Positions 44,877-53,434 of a stretch of DNA of 64,000 bases are shown here, one piece after another. A program made the position numbers and the translations under genes. Source of the stretch: Methylocaldum sp035627495 (GTDB lineage: Bacteria > Pseudomonadota > Gammaproteobacteria > Methylococcales > Methylococcaceae); assembly GCF_035627495.1 (NCBI RefSeq), contig NZ_DASPLO010000197.1, forward strand, positions 10,682 to 74,681. The letters are read 5' to 3'. A model generated the notes under the pieces. It searched no databases, had not been told where the DNA came from, and saw only the letters and a list, made by a program, of their open reading frames with translations. Each line of letters opens with the position of its first letter. Position 1 is the stretch's first letter.

Positions 44877-46220
44877 ATGGATACTCAACTCGACTGGTCG
44901 GTCTATGACAGCTACGGTGCCGGCGACGCCTACGCGGCTGTGCCCGCCACGGGCGGCGCCTACGGCAAGGCAGCGGCGGTTTGCATCGGCAACCGTCAGT
45001 GCCAACGCACCGACAAGGGCGTGATGTGCCCGAGCTTTCGCGCCACAGAGGACGTAGCCCACTCGACGCAACACCGCGCCGCCACTCTCAAGGCCGCCCT
45101 TAACGGCGATTTTGGTTCAAAACCCTTTGTCGGCCCCGAACTGGAAGCGGCGATGGATTTGTGCGTGGGCTGCAAGGGCTGTAAGCGCGAATGCCCCAAC
45201 GGCGTGGACATGGCGCTCCTGCGCATCGAAGCGCTCGCTCAACGCTGGGCCGCGCTGGGCGGAGCGCCCTTGCGTGAGCGTCTCTTGGCCCATCTGCCAC
45301 GCTTCGCGCACCGGCTCGCGGGCCTGAACGGGGTGTTGCGTCTCCGGGAACGCGTGCCGCTTTTGGCCCGGCTGACCGAGCGTTGGCTGGGCATTTCGGC
45401 CAAGCGCTCGTTGCCGCGGAGCGCCACCCGCAGTTTTCTTTCTTCCGCGCCGGGGGAAGTCGTCGGCGCTGCGGAGGGACGCGAGATCGTCCTGCTGGTG
45501 GATACCTTCTCCAACCATTTCGATACGGAAACCGCAGAGGCAGCGCTGGAAATACTGCTGGCGGGAGGCTACCGGATACACATCGCCCGCCCCGCGGCGG
45601 GTGAACGTCCGTTGTGCTGCGGGCGGACTTTCCTTTCCCACGGATTGATTCCGGAGGCGCGGGCCGAAGGTCGGCGCATGGTCGATACGCTGTGGCCCTA
45701 CGTGGAACGCGGTGTGCCCGTGGTGGGGCTGGAACCCTCGTGTCTCCTCATGCTGCGCGACGAGTATTACGCCCTCGGGCTGGGCGAGAAAGTCGATAAG
45801 ATCGCCAAGGCGGCGGTCCTGCTGGAAGAGTTTCTGGCCCGCGAGCATGACGCCGAGCGCCTGGACCTCGCTTTTAAATCCATGCCCGGCGCCCAGGCGA
45901 TGGTGCATGGGCATTGCCACCAAAAAGCCTTCGGCGCCTTGAAAGCGATGCGGAAGGTGCTGGGCCTGGTGCCGGAACTCCGGGTCGAGTTCATCGAATC
46001 GAGCTGCTGCGGCATGGCCGGCGCCTTCGGTCTGGAGGCCGAGCACTACGACATATCCATGCGAATGGCCGAGCTCGCGCTGTTGCCGAAGGTGCGGGAG
46101 GCCGATCCGGAAACACTGCTGATCGCCAATGGGACCAGTTGCCGCCATCAGATCCGCGACGGCGCGCAGCGCGAAAGCGCGCACTTCGCGCGGGTGTTGC
46201 GGGCGGCTTTGGCAATTTAA
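44877..46220 (+). CDS. CCG-domain Fe-S oxidoreductase subunit (GlpC/GlcF-like)
   Basis: A 447-residue iron-sulfur protein resembling the C-terminal half of FAD-linked glycolate/lactate oxidases. The first Fe-S site reads CIGNRQC...MCPSFRATEDVAHSTQ and the second CVGCKGCKRECPNGVDM. Two cysteine-rich CCG units follow (CCGRTFLSHG with EPSC; HGHCHQK with SSCCGMAGAFG). No FAD-binding subunit is adjacent. It is the first gene of a NifA/sigma54-type operon that continues into small redox proteins and rnf, so it probably feeds or accepts electrons for nitrogenase reductant. The precise substrate is unknown. Confidence 0.85.
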   Translation: MDTQLDWSVYDSYGAGDAYAAVPATGGAYGKAAAVCIGNRQCQRTDKGVMCPSFRATEDVAHSTQHRAATLKAALNGDFGSKPFVGPELEAAMDLCVGCKGCKRECPNGVDMALLRIEALAQRWAALGGAPLRERLLAHLPRFAHRLAGLNGVLRLRERVPLLARLTERWLGISAKRSLPRSATRSFLSSAPGEVVGAAEGREIVLLVDTFSNHFDTETAEAALEILLAGGYRIHIARPAAGERPLCCGRTFLSHGLIPEARAEGRRMVDTLWPYVERGVPVVGLEPSCLLMLRDEYYALGLGEKVDKIAKAAVLLEEFLAREHDAERLDLAFKSMPGAQAMVHGHCHQKAFGALKAMRKVLGLVPELRVEFIESSCCGMAGAFGLEAEHYDISMRMAELALLPKVREADPETLLIANGTSCRHQIRDGAQRESAHFARVLRAALAI

Positions 46221-46238
46221 CTCTGGGAGAACAAGAGC

Positions 46239-46463
46239 ATGACGGTTGCGACGGGTTTTTTTGTGGATTGGGCCGGCAATGCCCGCCGGACCGAGGAGCC
46301 GGGCGGCGGCTACCGCTGCGAGGTCGACACCGTGGCCCGCTACGTGGCGGTGCTTTCCAAACAGGGCGCGCTCATCCATGAGGGGACTTATTACAAAACC
46401 CTGGCGGACATCGAAGCGGCCGGGATCAAGGCCAATCTGGTGGATGCCTCGGTACCCTGGTAG
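46239..46463 (+). CDS. Unrecognised 74-residue protein in the nif electron-supply operon
   Basis: A small soluble protein starting MTVATGFFVDWAGNARRTE, with no cysteine cluster and a single Cys. GGGAGAACAAGAGC precedes the ATG. It lies 18 bp after the Fe-S protein and 9 bp before the Rieske gene, so it is clearly operonic. I do not recognise a family. Confidence 0.7.
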   Translation: MTVATGFFVDWAGNARRTEEPGGGYRCEVDTVARYVAVLSKQGALIHEGTYYKTLADIEAAGIKANLVDASVPW

Positions 46464-46472
46464 GTAGCGGTG

Positions 46473-46808
46473 ATGAATTACACCTCCGTATGCAAATACA
46501 AAAACCTCGGGGAAGGCGAAATGGTGCCTTTTACCGTGGAGGGCCACGAGATATTGCTGGTCTGGGCGGATGGCGGGGAACTCAAGGCTTTTCAAGGCGC
46601 CTGCCCGCATCAGAACGGCCATTTGAAATATGGCGGGTTCAACGGCCGGATTCTCACTTGCGTCCTTCACAACTGGGTGTTCGATGCACGTACCGGCCAA
46701 GGCTTGAGCCCACCGGGCTGTGCGCTGGAAGAGTATCCGCTGCGGATCGAAGACGGGATGGTCCAGGTGGATCTCTCGGGATTTTTGTCTTCCGGCTCCC
46801 CGACCTGA
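46473..46808 (+). CDS. Rieske-type [2Fe-2S] ferredoxin
   Basis: A 111-residue soluble Rieske ferredoxin. The cluster ligands are seen as CPHQN (Cys and His) and, after 17 residues, CVLHNW (Cys and His), the two halves of the C-X-H...C-X2-H pattern. The fold ends with the usual LEEYPLRIEDGMVQVDL. Such proteins carry electrons to or between oxidoreductases. Operon position between the CCG Fe-S protein and rnf suggests a nitrogenase-related electron path; an ATG at 46473 directly follows a GTG. Confidence 0.88.
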   Translation: MNYTSVCKYKNLGEGEMVPFTVEGHEILLVWADGGELKAFQGACPHQNGHLKYGGFNGRILTCVLHNWVFDARTGQGLSPPGCALEEYPLRIEDGMVQVDLSGFLSSGSPT

Positions 46809-46864
46809 AGCGGAGAGCGGCCGCGCGAGTTTTTGGTCTTTTTATTCGTCTTGGGAGAACTGTT

Positions 46865-47146
46865 ATGGCGAGTTATGAAAAATTAAAAAACGATATGTCG
46901 ATCTGCGATGGTGCGCGAGTCGGCGGGTATGCCAATGCCTGTCGAGGACAGTTGTACCGCTGCACGGGCTGCGGCGCCGTGGGCTGCCGGCAAGCCAAGG
47001 ATCATGCCTGCACCAAACAGGGATTCAGCGTTGCATTCAAGTGTTATGCCTGCGGCGCGATCGGACAACAGGAAGCGGTTGTCTCCGGTCACGCAGGCAG
47101 CAAGAGTGCCGCGAGTACTCCGGAGCGGCTGGCGAACACCGATTGA
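46865..47146 (+). CDS. Cysteine-rich zinc-ribbon-like protein
   Basis: A 93-residue protein with nine Cys: one in SICDGARV, one in ANACRG, then YRCTGCGAVGCRQAKDHACTK and KCYACG. The paired CxxC motifs suggest a zinc ribbon or Fe-S site. GGGAGA lies 8 bases before the ATG; an open frame further upstream is only a shadow over the Rieske gene. I do not recognise a named family. It is followed by a repeat element and rnfA. Confidence 0.75.
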   Translation: MASYEKLKNDMSICDGARVGGYANACRGQLYRCTGCGAVGCRQAKDHACTKQGFSVAFKCYACGAIGQQEAVVSGHAGSKSAASTPERLANTD

Positions 47147-47153
47147 AAGCCTG

Positions 47154-47260
47154 TGAAAAATCTACTGCGCGACCCGAGTCCGTTCCTGCGATGCTCAACG
47201 TACTCCCTTGTACGCCTGCGCTTCTCGAAACGGACTCGGGTCGCTCGCGACGGTTTTTTA
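47154..47260. repeat. About 107-bp repeat, first copy
   Basis: Nearly identical to 62231-62340. It contains a hairpin of GCGACCCGAGTCCGTT with AACGGACTCGGGTCGC around a TTGTACGCCTGCGC loop. It lies inside the electron-supply operon between the zinc-ribbon gene and rnfA. Confidence 0.9.
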
Positions 47261-47295
47261 CAAGCTTTAACAGACCCGGAAAACGAGGTTAGGCG

Positions 47296-47880
47296 ATGAT
47301 GCGCGAATACCTGATGCTTTTGCTGGGTACCGCTTTGGTCAACAACGTGGTGCTGGTCAAGTTTTTGGGGCTGTGTCCCTTCATGGGGGTGTCGAAGAAG
47401 CTGGATTCGGCGCTCGGCATGGGTTTGGCCACAACCTTCGTGCTGACGCTGACCGCCGTGGCCAGCTGGGGCATCGAGCGTTACCTGCTGGACCCGCTCG
47501 ACATCGGGTTCCTCAGGATTCTTGCGTTCATTCTGGTCATCGCCGCCGTGGTCCAGTTCACCGAGATGGTGGTGCGCAAGACCAGCCCGCTGCTCTACCA
47601 GGTGCTCGGCATTTTCCTGCCGCTCATCACCACCAACTGCGCCGTGCTGGGGGTGGCGCTCCTGAATATCCAGCAGGACTACGATTTTCTGCACAGCGCC
47701 CTGTTCGGATTCGGGTCCGCCCTGGGGTTCACCCTGGTCATGGTGATTTTCGCCGGTATCCGGGAGCGCCTGACCCTCATGAATGTTCCGGAAGCTTTCG
47801 CCGGAACGCCGATCGCCTTTGTCACCGCCGGGATTCTGTCCCTGGCCTTCATGGGATTCGCCGGACTCAACGCACATTAG
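47296..47880 (+). CDS. rnfA: Rnf complex subunit A
   Basis: A 194-residue integral membrane subunit with six helices. Hallmarks are VNNVVLVKFLGLCPFMGVSKK near the N-terminus and LPLITTNCAVLGVALLN in the middle, each with the Cys that in this family sits at the membrane-embedded cluster site. The complex couples ion motive force to electron transfer between NADH and ferredoxin or flavodoxin. First of a rnfABCDGEH set; the upstream Fe-S/Rieske genes probably share its transcript. Confidence 0.95.
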   Translation: MMREYLMLLLGTALVNNVVLVKFLGLCPFMGVSKKLDSALGMGLATTFVLTLTAVASWGIERYLLDPLDIGFLRILAFILVIAAVVQFTEMVVRKTSPLLYQVLGIFLPLITTNCAVLGVALLNIQQDYDFLHSALFGFGSALGFTLVMVIFAGIRERLTLMNVPEAFAGTPIAFVTAGILSLAFMGFAGLNAH

Positions 47881-47889
47881 GGGTCGACC

Positions 47890-48435
47890 ATGTACATCCT
47901 GTTTGCCGTCATCAGCCTTACCGCTTTAGGACTCGCCCTGGGCTTCATGCTCGGAGCCGCCGCGCGTTACTTCAAGGTCGAGGACAATCCTCTGGTCGAC
48001 GAGATCGAACGGATGATGCCCGGCTCGCAATGCGGCCAATGCGGCTATCCCGGCTGCCGGCCGGCGGCGGAAGCTTTGGTCGCGGGCAACGCCTCGGCCA
48101 CGCTGTGCCCGCCCGGCGGCAAGGCCCTGGCCGAACAGTTGGCGAACAAGCTCGCCCTGGAGATCGATCTGGCCGGCCTGAAGGACCAGGTTCCCATGGT
48201 GGCGAAAGTCAGTGAGGCAACGTGCATCGGCTGTGCCCGCTGCTTCAAGGTCTGTCCCACGGACGCCATCGTCGGCGCACCCAAGCAAATCCACGCCGTG
48301 GTGTCCGAGGCCTGCATTGCCTGCGGAAAATGCGTGGACGTCTGCCCGACGGAATGCCTGGGGATGCACCCCGTCAAAACCACCTTGCGCAATTGGCGTT
48401 GGGCTAAACCCGAGCCGGTGGCGGTGGGAGCCTAG
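47890..48435 (+). CDS. rnfB: Rnf complex subunit B (ferredoxin-like)
   Basis: A 181-residue membrane-anchored Fe-S protein. An N-terminal helix (about 3-24) is followed by the PGSQCGQCGYPGCRPAAEAL cluster motif and a later Cys (ATLCPPGG). Two 4Fe-4S ferredoxin motifs follow, CIGCARCFKVCP and CIACGKCVDVCP. It passes electrons between soluble ferredoxin/flavodoxin and the complex. Starts 9 bp after rnfA. Confidence 0.95.
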   Translation: MYILFAVISLTALGLALGFMLGAAARYFKVEDNPLVDEIERMMPGSQCGQCGYPGCRPAAEALVAGNASATLCPPGGKALAEQLANKLALEIDLAGLKDQVPMVAKVSEATCIGCARCFKVCPTDAIVGAPKQIHAVVSEACIACGKCVDVCPTECLGMHPVKTTLRNWRWAKPEPVAVGA

Positions 48436-48437
48436 CC

Positions 48438-49916
48438 GTGTTGCCGCTGGACATCCATTCGCTGTGGCGCGGACGGGGCAAAATTCGGGGTGGCGTCCAT
48501 CCGGAATCCCATAAGGAAGCGACCGCCGACCAACCCATCGTCACCGCTTTTCCACTGCCGAATCGGCTCTACCTGCCGCTGCAGCAACACTTGGGACAAC
48601 CGGCGGAGCCCGTGGTCCGGGTCGGCGACAAGGTGCTGAAGGGACAGTTGCTGGCGGCGAGCCAGGGTCCGATCTCGGCGCCGGTGCATGCCTCGACTTC
48701 CGGCACGATTGCGGAAATCACCGAATACCCGGCGCCGCATCCTTCCGGGTTGCCCACCCCGACCCTCGTGCTCGAGCCGGATGGGGAGGATCGCTGGATG
48801 GAGTCCGCCGGCATCGACGATCCGTTCAGTTTGACTCCCGAGGACATCTGCGCGCGGGTCGATAAGGCGGGCATCGTCGGCATGGGCGGAGCCGCTTTCC
48901 CGTCGGCGATGAAACTGAACCTGGGCTGGAAGACCCGCATTCGGATGCTCATCATCAACGGCGGCGAATGCGAACCTTATCTGACCTGCGATGACCGGCT
49001 GATGCGGGAGCGCGCCTTGGAGATCATCGAAGGCGTCCGGATCATGCTGCACGGGCTGCAATGCCCCACCGCCCTGATCGCCATCGAAGACAACAAGCCG
49101 GAGGCCTATGCGGCCATGGCCGAGGCGGCGAGAAAGCACGGCCGCATCGAGGTGGTGCTGGTCCCCTCCCTGTATCCCATGGGGTGGGAAAAAAACCTTG
49201 TCACCCATCTGACCGGCCGGGAGATACCCGCCGGCGGCCGCCCTACCGATGTGGGGGTGCTGTTGCACAACGTGGCGACCGCCTATGCCGTGCAGCAGGC
49301 TATCCGTTATGGACGGCCCTTGATCAGCCGCGTGGTCACGGTAAGCGGCGAAGCGGTGGAACGCCCACGCAATGTCGAAGCCCCGCTCGGTACTCTGCTG
49401 TCCGAGCTTCTGGCCTTTTGCGGGCACCGGTCCGAACGGACCGCCCGGTACGTGATGGGCGGCCCCATGATGGGCGACCAACTGCCGCATGTCCTTGTTC
49501 CCGTGGTCAAGCGGACCAGCGGCATCCTGGCGCTGACGCCGGAAGAACTCCACGCCGCGGATACCCGTCCCTGCATCCGCTGCGGGCGCTGCGTCTCGGC
49601 CTGCCCGGTCGGGCTGTTGCCGCTTGAGATGATGACCCGTATCCGCGCCGGTCAGTTCGACGCCGCCGTGGGTTTCGGTCTCAGGGACTGCATTAACTGC
49701 AGTTCCTGTTCCTACGTCTGTCCCTCCCGGATTCCCTTAGTGCAATACTTCAAGTATGCCAGCGGTGAACTGGCGGCGCGCCGGGAGGCTCAACAGAAAA
49801 CCGAACAGACCAATCGCCTGGCCGAGGAGAAGCAGCGGCGGCTGGAACGAGTCAAGCAGGAAGCCGCCCAGCGCAGAGCGCAAGCCCAGTCCTCCGCCCA
49901 AGGCACCACCCCATGA
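48438..49916 (+). CDS. rnfC: Rnf complex subunit C (NADH-binding)
   Basis: A 492-residue peripheral subunit. The N-terminal RnfC barrel (HIHS-type loop, GQLLAASQGPISAPVHASTSGTI) leads to the NADH/FMN domain (GIVGMGGAAFPSAMKL, LIINGGECEPYLTCDDRLM). Two 4Fe-4S motifs follow, CIRCGRCVSACPVGLLP and CINCSSCSYVCPSRIPL. The tail from about residue 450 is a charged coiled coil. It starts at a GTG (48438) with GGGAG 7 bases upstream. Confidence 0.95.
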   Translation: MLPLDIHSLWRGRGKIRGGVHPESHKEATADQPIVTAFPLPNRLYLPLQQHLGQPAEPVVRVGDKVLKGQLLAASQGPISAPVHASTSGTIAEITEYPAPHPSGLPTPTLVLEPDGEDRWMESAGIDDPFSLTPEDICARVDKAGIVGMGGAAFPSAMKLNLGWKTRIRMLIINGGECEPYLTCDDRLMRERALEIIEGVRIMLHGLQCPTALIAIEDNKPEAYAAMAEAARKHGRIEVVLVPSLYPMGWEKNLVTHLTGREIPAGGRPTDVGVLLHNVATAYAVQQAIRYGRPLISRVVTVSGEAVERPRNVEAPLGTLLSELLAFCGHRSERTARYVMGGPMMGDQLPHVLVPVVKRTSGILALTPEELHAADTRPCIRCGRCVSACPVGLLPLEMMTRIRAGQFDAAVGFGLRDCINCSSCSYVCPSRIPLVQYFKYASGELAARREAQQKTEQTNRLAEEKQRRLERVKQEAAQRRAQAQSSAQGTTP

Positions 49917-50995
49917 GCGCAGTTCGTCTAGCCCGCTCGCTCCTCACCCGCGCCAACAGCCCGGTGCAGGCCATCATGGCCCGGGTCATGATGGCCCTGG
50001 TGCCGGCCACCTGCTTCGGATTGTTTCTGTTCGGCTGGCCGGCGCTCTATCTGTTTTCAACCACCGTCTTGTCAGCCGTGCTGTTCGAAGCCGTTTGCCT
50101 GAAATTGGCAGGCAAATCGGCTTCGCTTTTTTTGTGGGATGGCTCGGCACTATTGACCGGTTGGCTGCTGGCGCTGAGTTTGCCACCGTGGGCCCCGTGG
50201 TGGATCGGCGTCTCCGGGGCGGCACTCGCCATCATCGTCGGCAAACAGGTTTATGGCGGGATTGGCCAGAACCTCTTCAATCCGGCGATGGTCGCTCGGG
50301 TCGCCCTGCTGGTTTCGTTTCCCCTGGAGATGACCACCTGGGTCAAACCGACACCGATGTTCTCCGAACACGCCCCCGGTTTGCTCGAAGCATTCGGAAT
50401 TACCTTCGTTGGGGCCGGCGCCATTGATGGCGTGGCCAGCGCGACCCTCATTGGATTTGCCAAGACCGAATTGTCCCAAGGCAAAACCCTCGGCGAAGCC
50501 TTGGTCTCCGGCCAGTTCGGCTCCTTAAGCGCCTGGCTCGGCTGGACGTCCGGCAGCCTCGGCGAGACCTCGGCCTTGCTCGTGGCGGGCGGAGGAATAT
50601 GGCTGATCCGGCAACGGGTGATCACTTGGCACATTCCGGTTTCCCTGCTGGGCACCGTCGCTTTTCTGGCCACCGTCTTCCACCTTTTCGACAGCGAGCA
50701 CTATCTCAGCCCGCTGTGGCACCTGGCTTCCGGAGGCGTGATGCTGGCCGCCTTTTTCATCGCGACCGATTACGTCACCTCGCCCAGCAGCACTCAGGGA
50801 CAACTCATCTTCGGCGCCGGATGCGGGCTCATCATCTTCGCCATCCGCACCTGGGGCGGTTTTCCCGAGGGCGTGGGTTTCGCCGTGCTGCTGATGAACG
50901 CCCTGACCCCGGTGATCGATTATTACGTCCGGCCCCGCATCTATGGGCGCGATTACAAAGGCAGACCTCTGAAATTGCCGGACGGTAAACAATGA
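49913..50995 (+). CDS. rnfD: Rnf complex subunit D
   Basis: A 360-residue membrane subunit with about ten helices and covalent FMN in this family. DGVASATLIGFAKT corresponds to the flavinylation region (Thr in SAT). GKQVYGGIGQNLFNPAMVARVALLVSFP is strongly conserved in RnfD/NqrB. The ATG overlaps the rnfC stop as ATGA, and its own stop overlaps rnfG. Confidence 0.94.
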   Translation: MSAVRLARSLLTRANSPVQAIMARVMMALVPATCFGLFLFGWPALYLFSTTVLSAVLFEAVCLKLAGKSASLFLWDGSALLTGWLLALSLPPWAPWWIGVSGAALAIIVGKQVYGGIGQNLFNPAMVARVALLVSFPLEMTTWVKPTPMFSEHAPGLLEAFGITFVGAGAIDGVASATLIGFAKTELSQGKTLGEALVSGQFGSLSAWLGWTSGSLGETSALLVAGGGIWLIRQRVITWHIPVSLLGTVAFLATVFHLFDSEHYLSPLWHLASGGVMLAAFFIATDYVTSPSSTQGQLIFGAGCGLIIFAIRTWGGFPEGVGFAVLLMNALTPVIDYYVRPRIYGRDYKGRPLKLPDGKQ

Positions 50996-51696
50996 TCACC
51001 CTGAACCGTGAAACACTGCTGGAATTTGCCGATGGCCAATGGAAAAAACTGCGTCGGCAGTTCGACGATCTGGATGCGCTTCGAAAGCGCCTGGATTATC
51101 AAACGTATTTGCTGGCCGCGTGCGCCTTGGCCGCCAGCCTGCTGTTAGGGATCGGCGATCTGATCACCAAGGGCGCCATCGAGCGGCGCCAGGCCGAAGA
51201 CCTACAGGCGACCCTGGGGCAAGTGCTGCCGGAAGGGCTTTACGATAACGACGTCCTGGCAAACCCCAGGCTGGTTCCTTCTGGGGGGGAGGAGACCGGT
51301 TTCGAGCGAACCGAGGTTTATGTCGCCAGAAAGAACGGCGAAGTCACCGCCGTCGCCTTCAAAATGCTGGCCCTGGGCGGCTACTCTGGCCCCCTTTCCC
51401 TCATCCTGGGCTTGGACCGGGACGGCAAAATTCTCGGCGTCCGGGTAATCGCGCATACCGAAACGCCGGGTTTGGGAGACAAAGTCGAAACCTCCAAGTC
51501 CGACTGGATCCTGAAGTTCACCGGCCGCTCCTTGAGCAATACGTCCCCGCAAGGTTGGCGGGTCAAAAAAGACGGCGGCGAGTTCGACCAATTCGCCGGT
51601 GCCACCATCACGCCGCGGGCGGTGGTCAAGGGTATCGCCGGGGGGCTCAAGTTCTTCGAGCGCCACCGTCAAGAACTTCTTGCGGCAACCGATTAG
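50992..51696 (+). CDS. rnfG: Rnf complex subunit G (covalent FMN)
   Basis: A 234-residue subunit with one N-terminal helix (about 35-55) and a periplasmic FMN-binding domain. The flavinylation motif is FAGATITPRAVVKGI, with the Thr in GATIT; HTETPGLGDKV is also typical. It overlaps rnfD by 4 bp (ATGA). Downstream, a long repeat element separates it from rnfE. Confidence 0.94.
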   Translation: MITLNRETLLEFADGQWKKLRRQFDDLDALRKRLDYQTYLLAACALAASLLLGIGDLITKGAIERRQAEDLQATLGQVLPEGLYDNDVLANPRLVPSGGEETGFERTEVYVARKNGEVTAVAFKMLALGGYSGPLSLILGLDRDGKILGVRVIAHTETPGLGDKVETSKSDWILKFTGRSLSNTSPQGWRVKKDGGEFDQFAGATITPRAVVKGIAGGLKFFERHRQELLAATD

Positions 51697-51755
51697 AGCA
51701 TTTTCCTTTCCGTACAGTGAGTTAAATGTCCGAAAACTCTACCAACGTGCCGCTA

Positions 51756-52146
51756 ATCGCGGCGATTGTTTTAGAGTGGGGAGCCGCCCCGCACGCGGGT
51801 TCCTTTCTTTTGTGTGGCCAAAAGAAAGGAACCAAAGAAAAGGCCACCCGGCGAGTGCCCCAGTCCTGCGCGTTTCGCCCGGCACCGGGGGCGACCGAAG
51901 GCACGTCCCTATGCCTCGGTCGCCGCACGCTTCTTGGCGATGCCGTCCTGCATCGCGGCGAAGGCCGGGGTTCGCCTTCCTTGGCGAACCCGCTCGGCGG
52001 GACGCGTGTTCACTGGAGACGCGTCTTGTCCGCCTCGCCCTTCGCGTGCTCCTGCGGACAATTCCGGTGCCGGGCTCCAATGCCCGGGGGCACTCGAACG
52101 GGACTGAGAAGACGTGTAACACCCGCTATCGCGGGCGCTACACCAC
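51756..52146. repeat. GC-rich repeat region inserted between rnfG and rnfE
   Basis: Contains a palindromic GGTTCCTTTCTTTTG/CAAAAGAAAGGAACC core like that in the 37421 and 53185 elements, followed by several GC-rich blocks (GGTCGCC, GGCGAACC). No gene is recognised; the open frames in both directions are translated repeat. It splits an otherwise tightly packed operon. Confidence 0.7.
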
Positions 52147-52180
52147 AAACCAGAAACCCGCATAGCGGAGGAAAGCTGTC

Positions 52181-52870
52181 ATGTCCGAATCCTTGAGCAG
52201 AATCGCCAAAGAAGGCTTGTGGAGCAACAACATCGTTTTCAGCCAAAGCATCGCCCTGTGTCCCTTGTTGGCGGTCACCGGCACGACCACCAACGGGCTC
52301 GGCATGGGGCTTGCCACCACCGCCGTGTTGATGGCCTGCAACTTGTTGATTTCTTATGCACGGTTACTCATACCGCCGGAAATCCGGATTCCCGTCTTCG
52401 TCGCGCTGATCGCCATGATCGTCACTTTGGTGGACATGGTAATGAACGCCTGGCTACACGAGTTGCACAAGGTGCTGGGCCTGTTTATTCCGCTAATCGT
52501 CACCAATTGCGCCATCCTGGGCCGTGCGGAAGCGTATGCGTCGCGGAAGCCGCCCCTTTACGCTCTGTTCGACGGGCTTGTGATGGGCCTGGGGTTTACC
52601 CTGGCTCTGGTGGTCCTTGGCGCGGCCCGAGAGATTACCGGTTCCGGAACCTTATTCGCCAACGCTTCCCTGCTGTTGGGACAAGGTTTCACCTGGCTCG
52701 AAACCACGGTCATTCCGGAATACCACGGCTTTTTGCTGATGGCGCTGCCGCCGGGCGGCTTCCTGATGCTGGGTTTTATTCTGGCCGGAAAGAGAATACT
52801 GGATAAACGCCTGGATCAAAGGGCGGCGCAAGCGTCGGCCATTGAGCACCCGTTGGCCGAAAGTACCTAA
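52181..52870 (+). CDS. rnfE: Rnf complex subunit E
   Basis: A 229-residue membrane subunit homologous to RnfA/NqrD. Six helices, with the family motifs NNIVFSQSIALCPLLAVTGTTTNGLGMGLATT and LIVTNCAILGRAEAYASR, each carrying a conserved Cys. GGAGGA lies about 8 bases before the ATG, so it can be translated independently despite the 484-bp separation from rnfG. Confidence 0.95.
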   Translation: MSESLSRIAKEGLWSNNIVFSQSIALCPLLAVTGTTTNGLGMGLATTAVLMACNLLISYARLLIPPEIRIPVFVALIAMIVTLVDMVMNAWLHELHKVLGLFIPLIVTNCAILGRAEAYASRKPPLYALFDGLVMGLGFTLALVVLGAAREITGSGTLFANASLLLGQGFTWLETTVIPEYHGFLLMALPPGGFLMLGFILAGKRILDKRLDQRAAQASAIEHPLAEST

Positions 52871-52881
52871 GGTGAATAGAT

Positions 52882-53163
52882 ATGCACATCGGCGTCTGTT
52901 ACGCGGAAGCGGATCGACAGGTGTGGATGCGGCTGGAAGTGCCGGAAAACAGCTTGGTGGAAGAAGCGATCCGCCAGTCCGGCATCTTGAAGCGCTTCCC
53001 GGAAATCGATCTCGCCAAACACAAGGTCGGTATCTTCGGCAAACTCGTGAAATTGGACAGCCCCGTCAAGGACGGCGACCGTATCGAAATCTACCGTCCC
53101 ATCACGGCCGATCCGAAAACCGTCAAGCGCCGCCGCACCGGGAGCGATGACGATGACGATTAA
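52882..53163 (+). CDS. rnfH: RnfH (UPF0125) protein
   Basis: A 93-residue ubiquitin-like-fold protein that accompanies rnf/nif clusters. It shows VCYAEADRQVWMRLEVPENSLVEEAI and GIFGKLVKLDSPVKDGDRIEIYRPITADPKTVKRRR, followed by an acidic tail. Its role in Rnf function is not well defined. It starts 11 bp after rnfE and ends the operon. Confidence 0.93.
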   Translation: MHIGVCYAEADRQVWMRLEVPENSLVEEAIRQSGILKRFPEIDLAKHKVGIFGKLVKLDSPVKDGDRIEIYRPITADPKTVKRRRTGSDDDDD

Positions 53164-53184
53164 GAGAAGAGGGACGCATCGTGC

Positions 53185-53400
53185 TGTAGAGCGGGTTTTT
53201 GTCGCCCCTGGTTCAAGGCGGCGACGCGCAGGATCAGCGTGCCATTCGGGCGGCCTTTCTTTTGGATACTTTTCTTTGGCCGCGCAAAGTATCTCGCCCG
53301 CGGGGCGAGACCCGCTCTAAAACAAGACGCCGCCAACGGCGGCTTCCCTTTCCACGCGGCTCAGCCCATACATCAGAGCTGAAATCGCTAGTATCTCGTT
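53185..53400. repeat. Repeat of the GGGGCGAGACCCGCTC...CGCCGCCAACGGCGG family
   Basis: Shares its right half (GGGGCGAGACCCGCTC, then CGCCGCCAACGGCGGCTTCC, then a TCAG-rich stretch) with 37600-37740 and starts with GAGCGGGTTTTTGTCGCC. It fills the rnfH-bfr gap. Confidence 0.8.
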
Positions 53401-53434
53401 TCTTATAACAACATTCAGACGGAGAACGTCCCCT

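Noticed and set aside
45117..46700. 527-codon minus-strand open frame across the Fe-S protein and Rieske genes
   Set aside because: It crosses several well-supported plus-strand genes and has no recognisable protein features.
51599..52196. Open frames spanning the rnfG-rnfE gap as a gene
   Set aside because: Repeat-derived sequence with peptides like those at the related elements; no start signal or domain.
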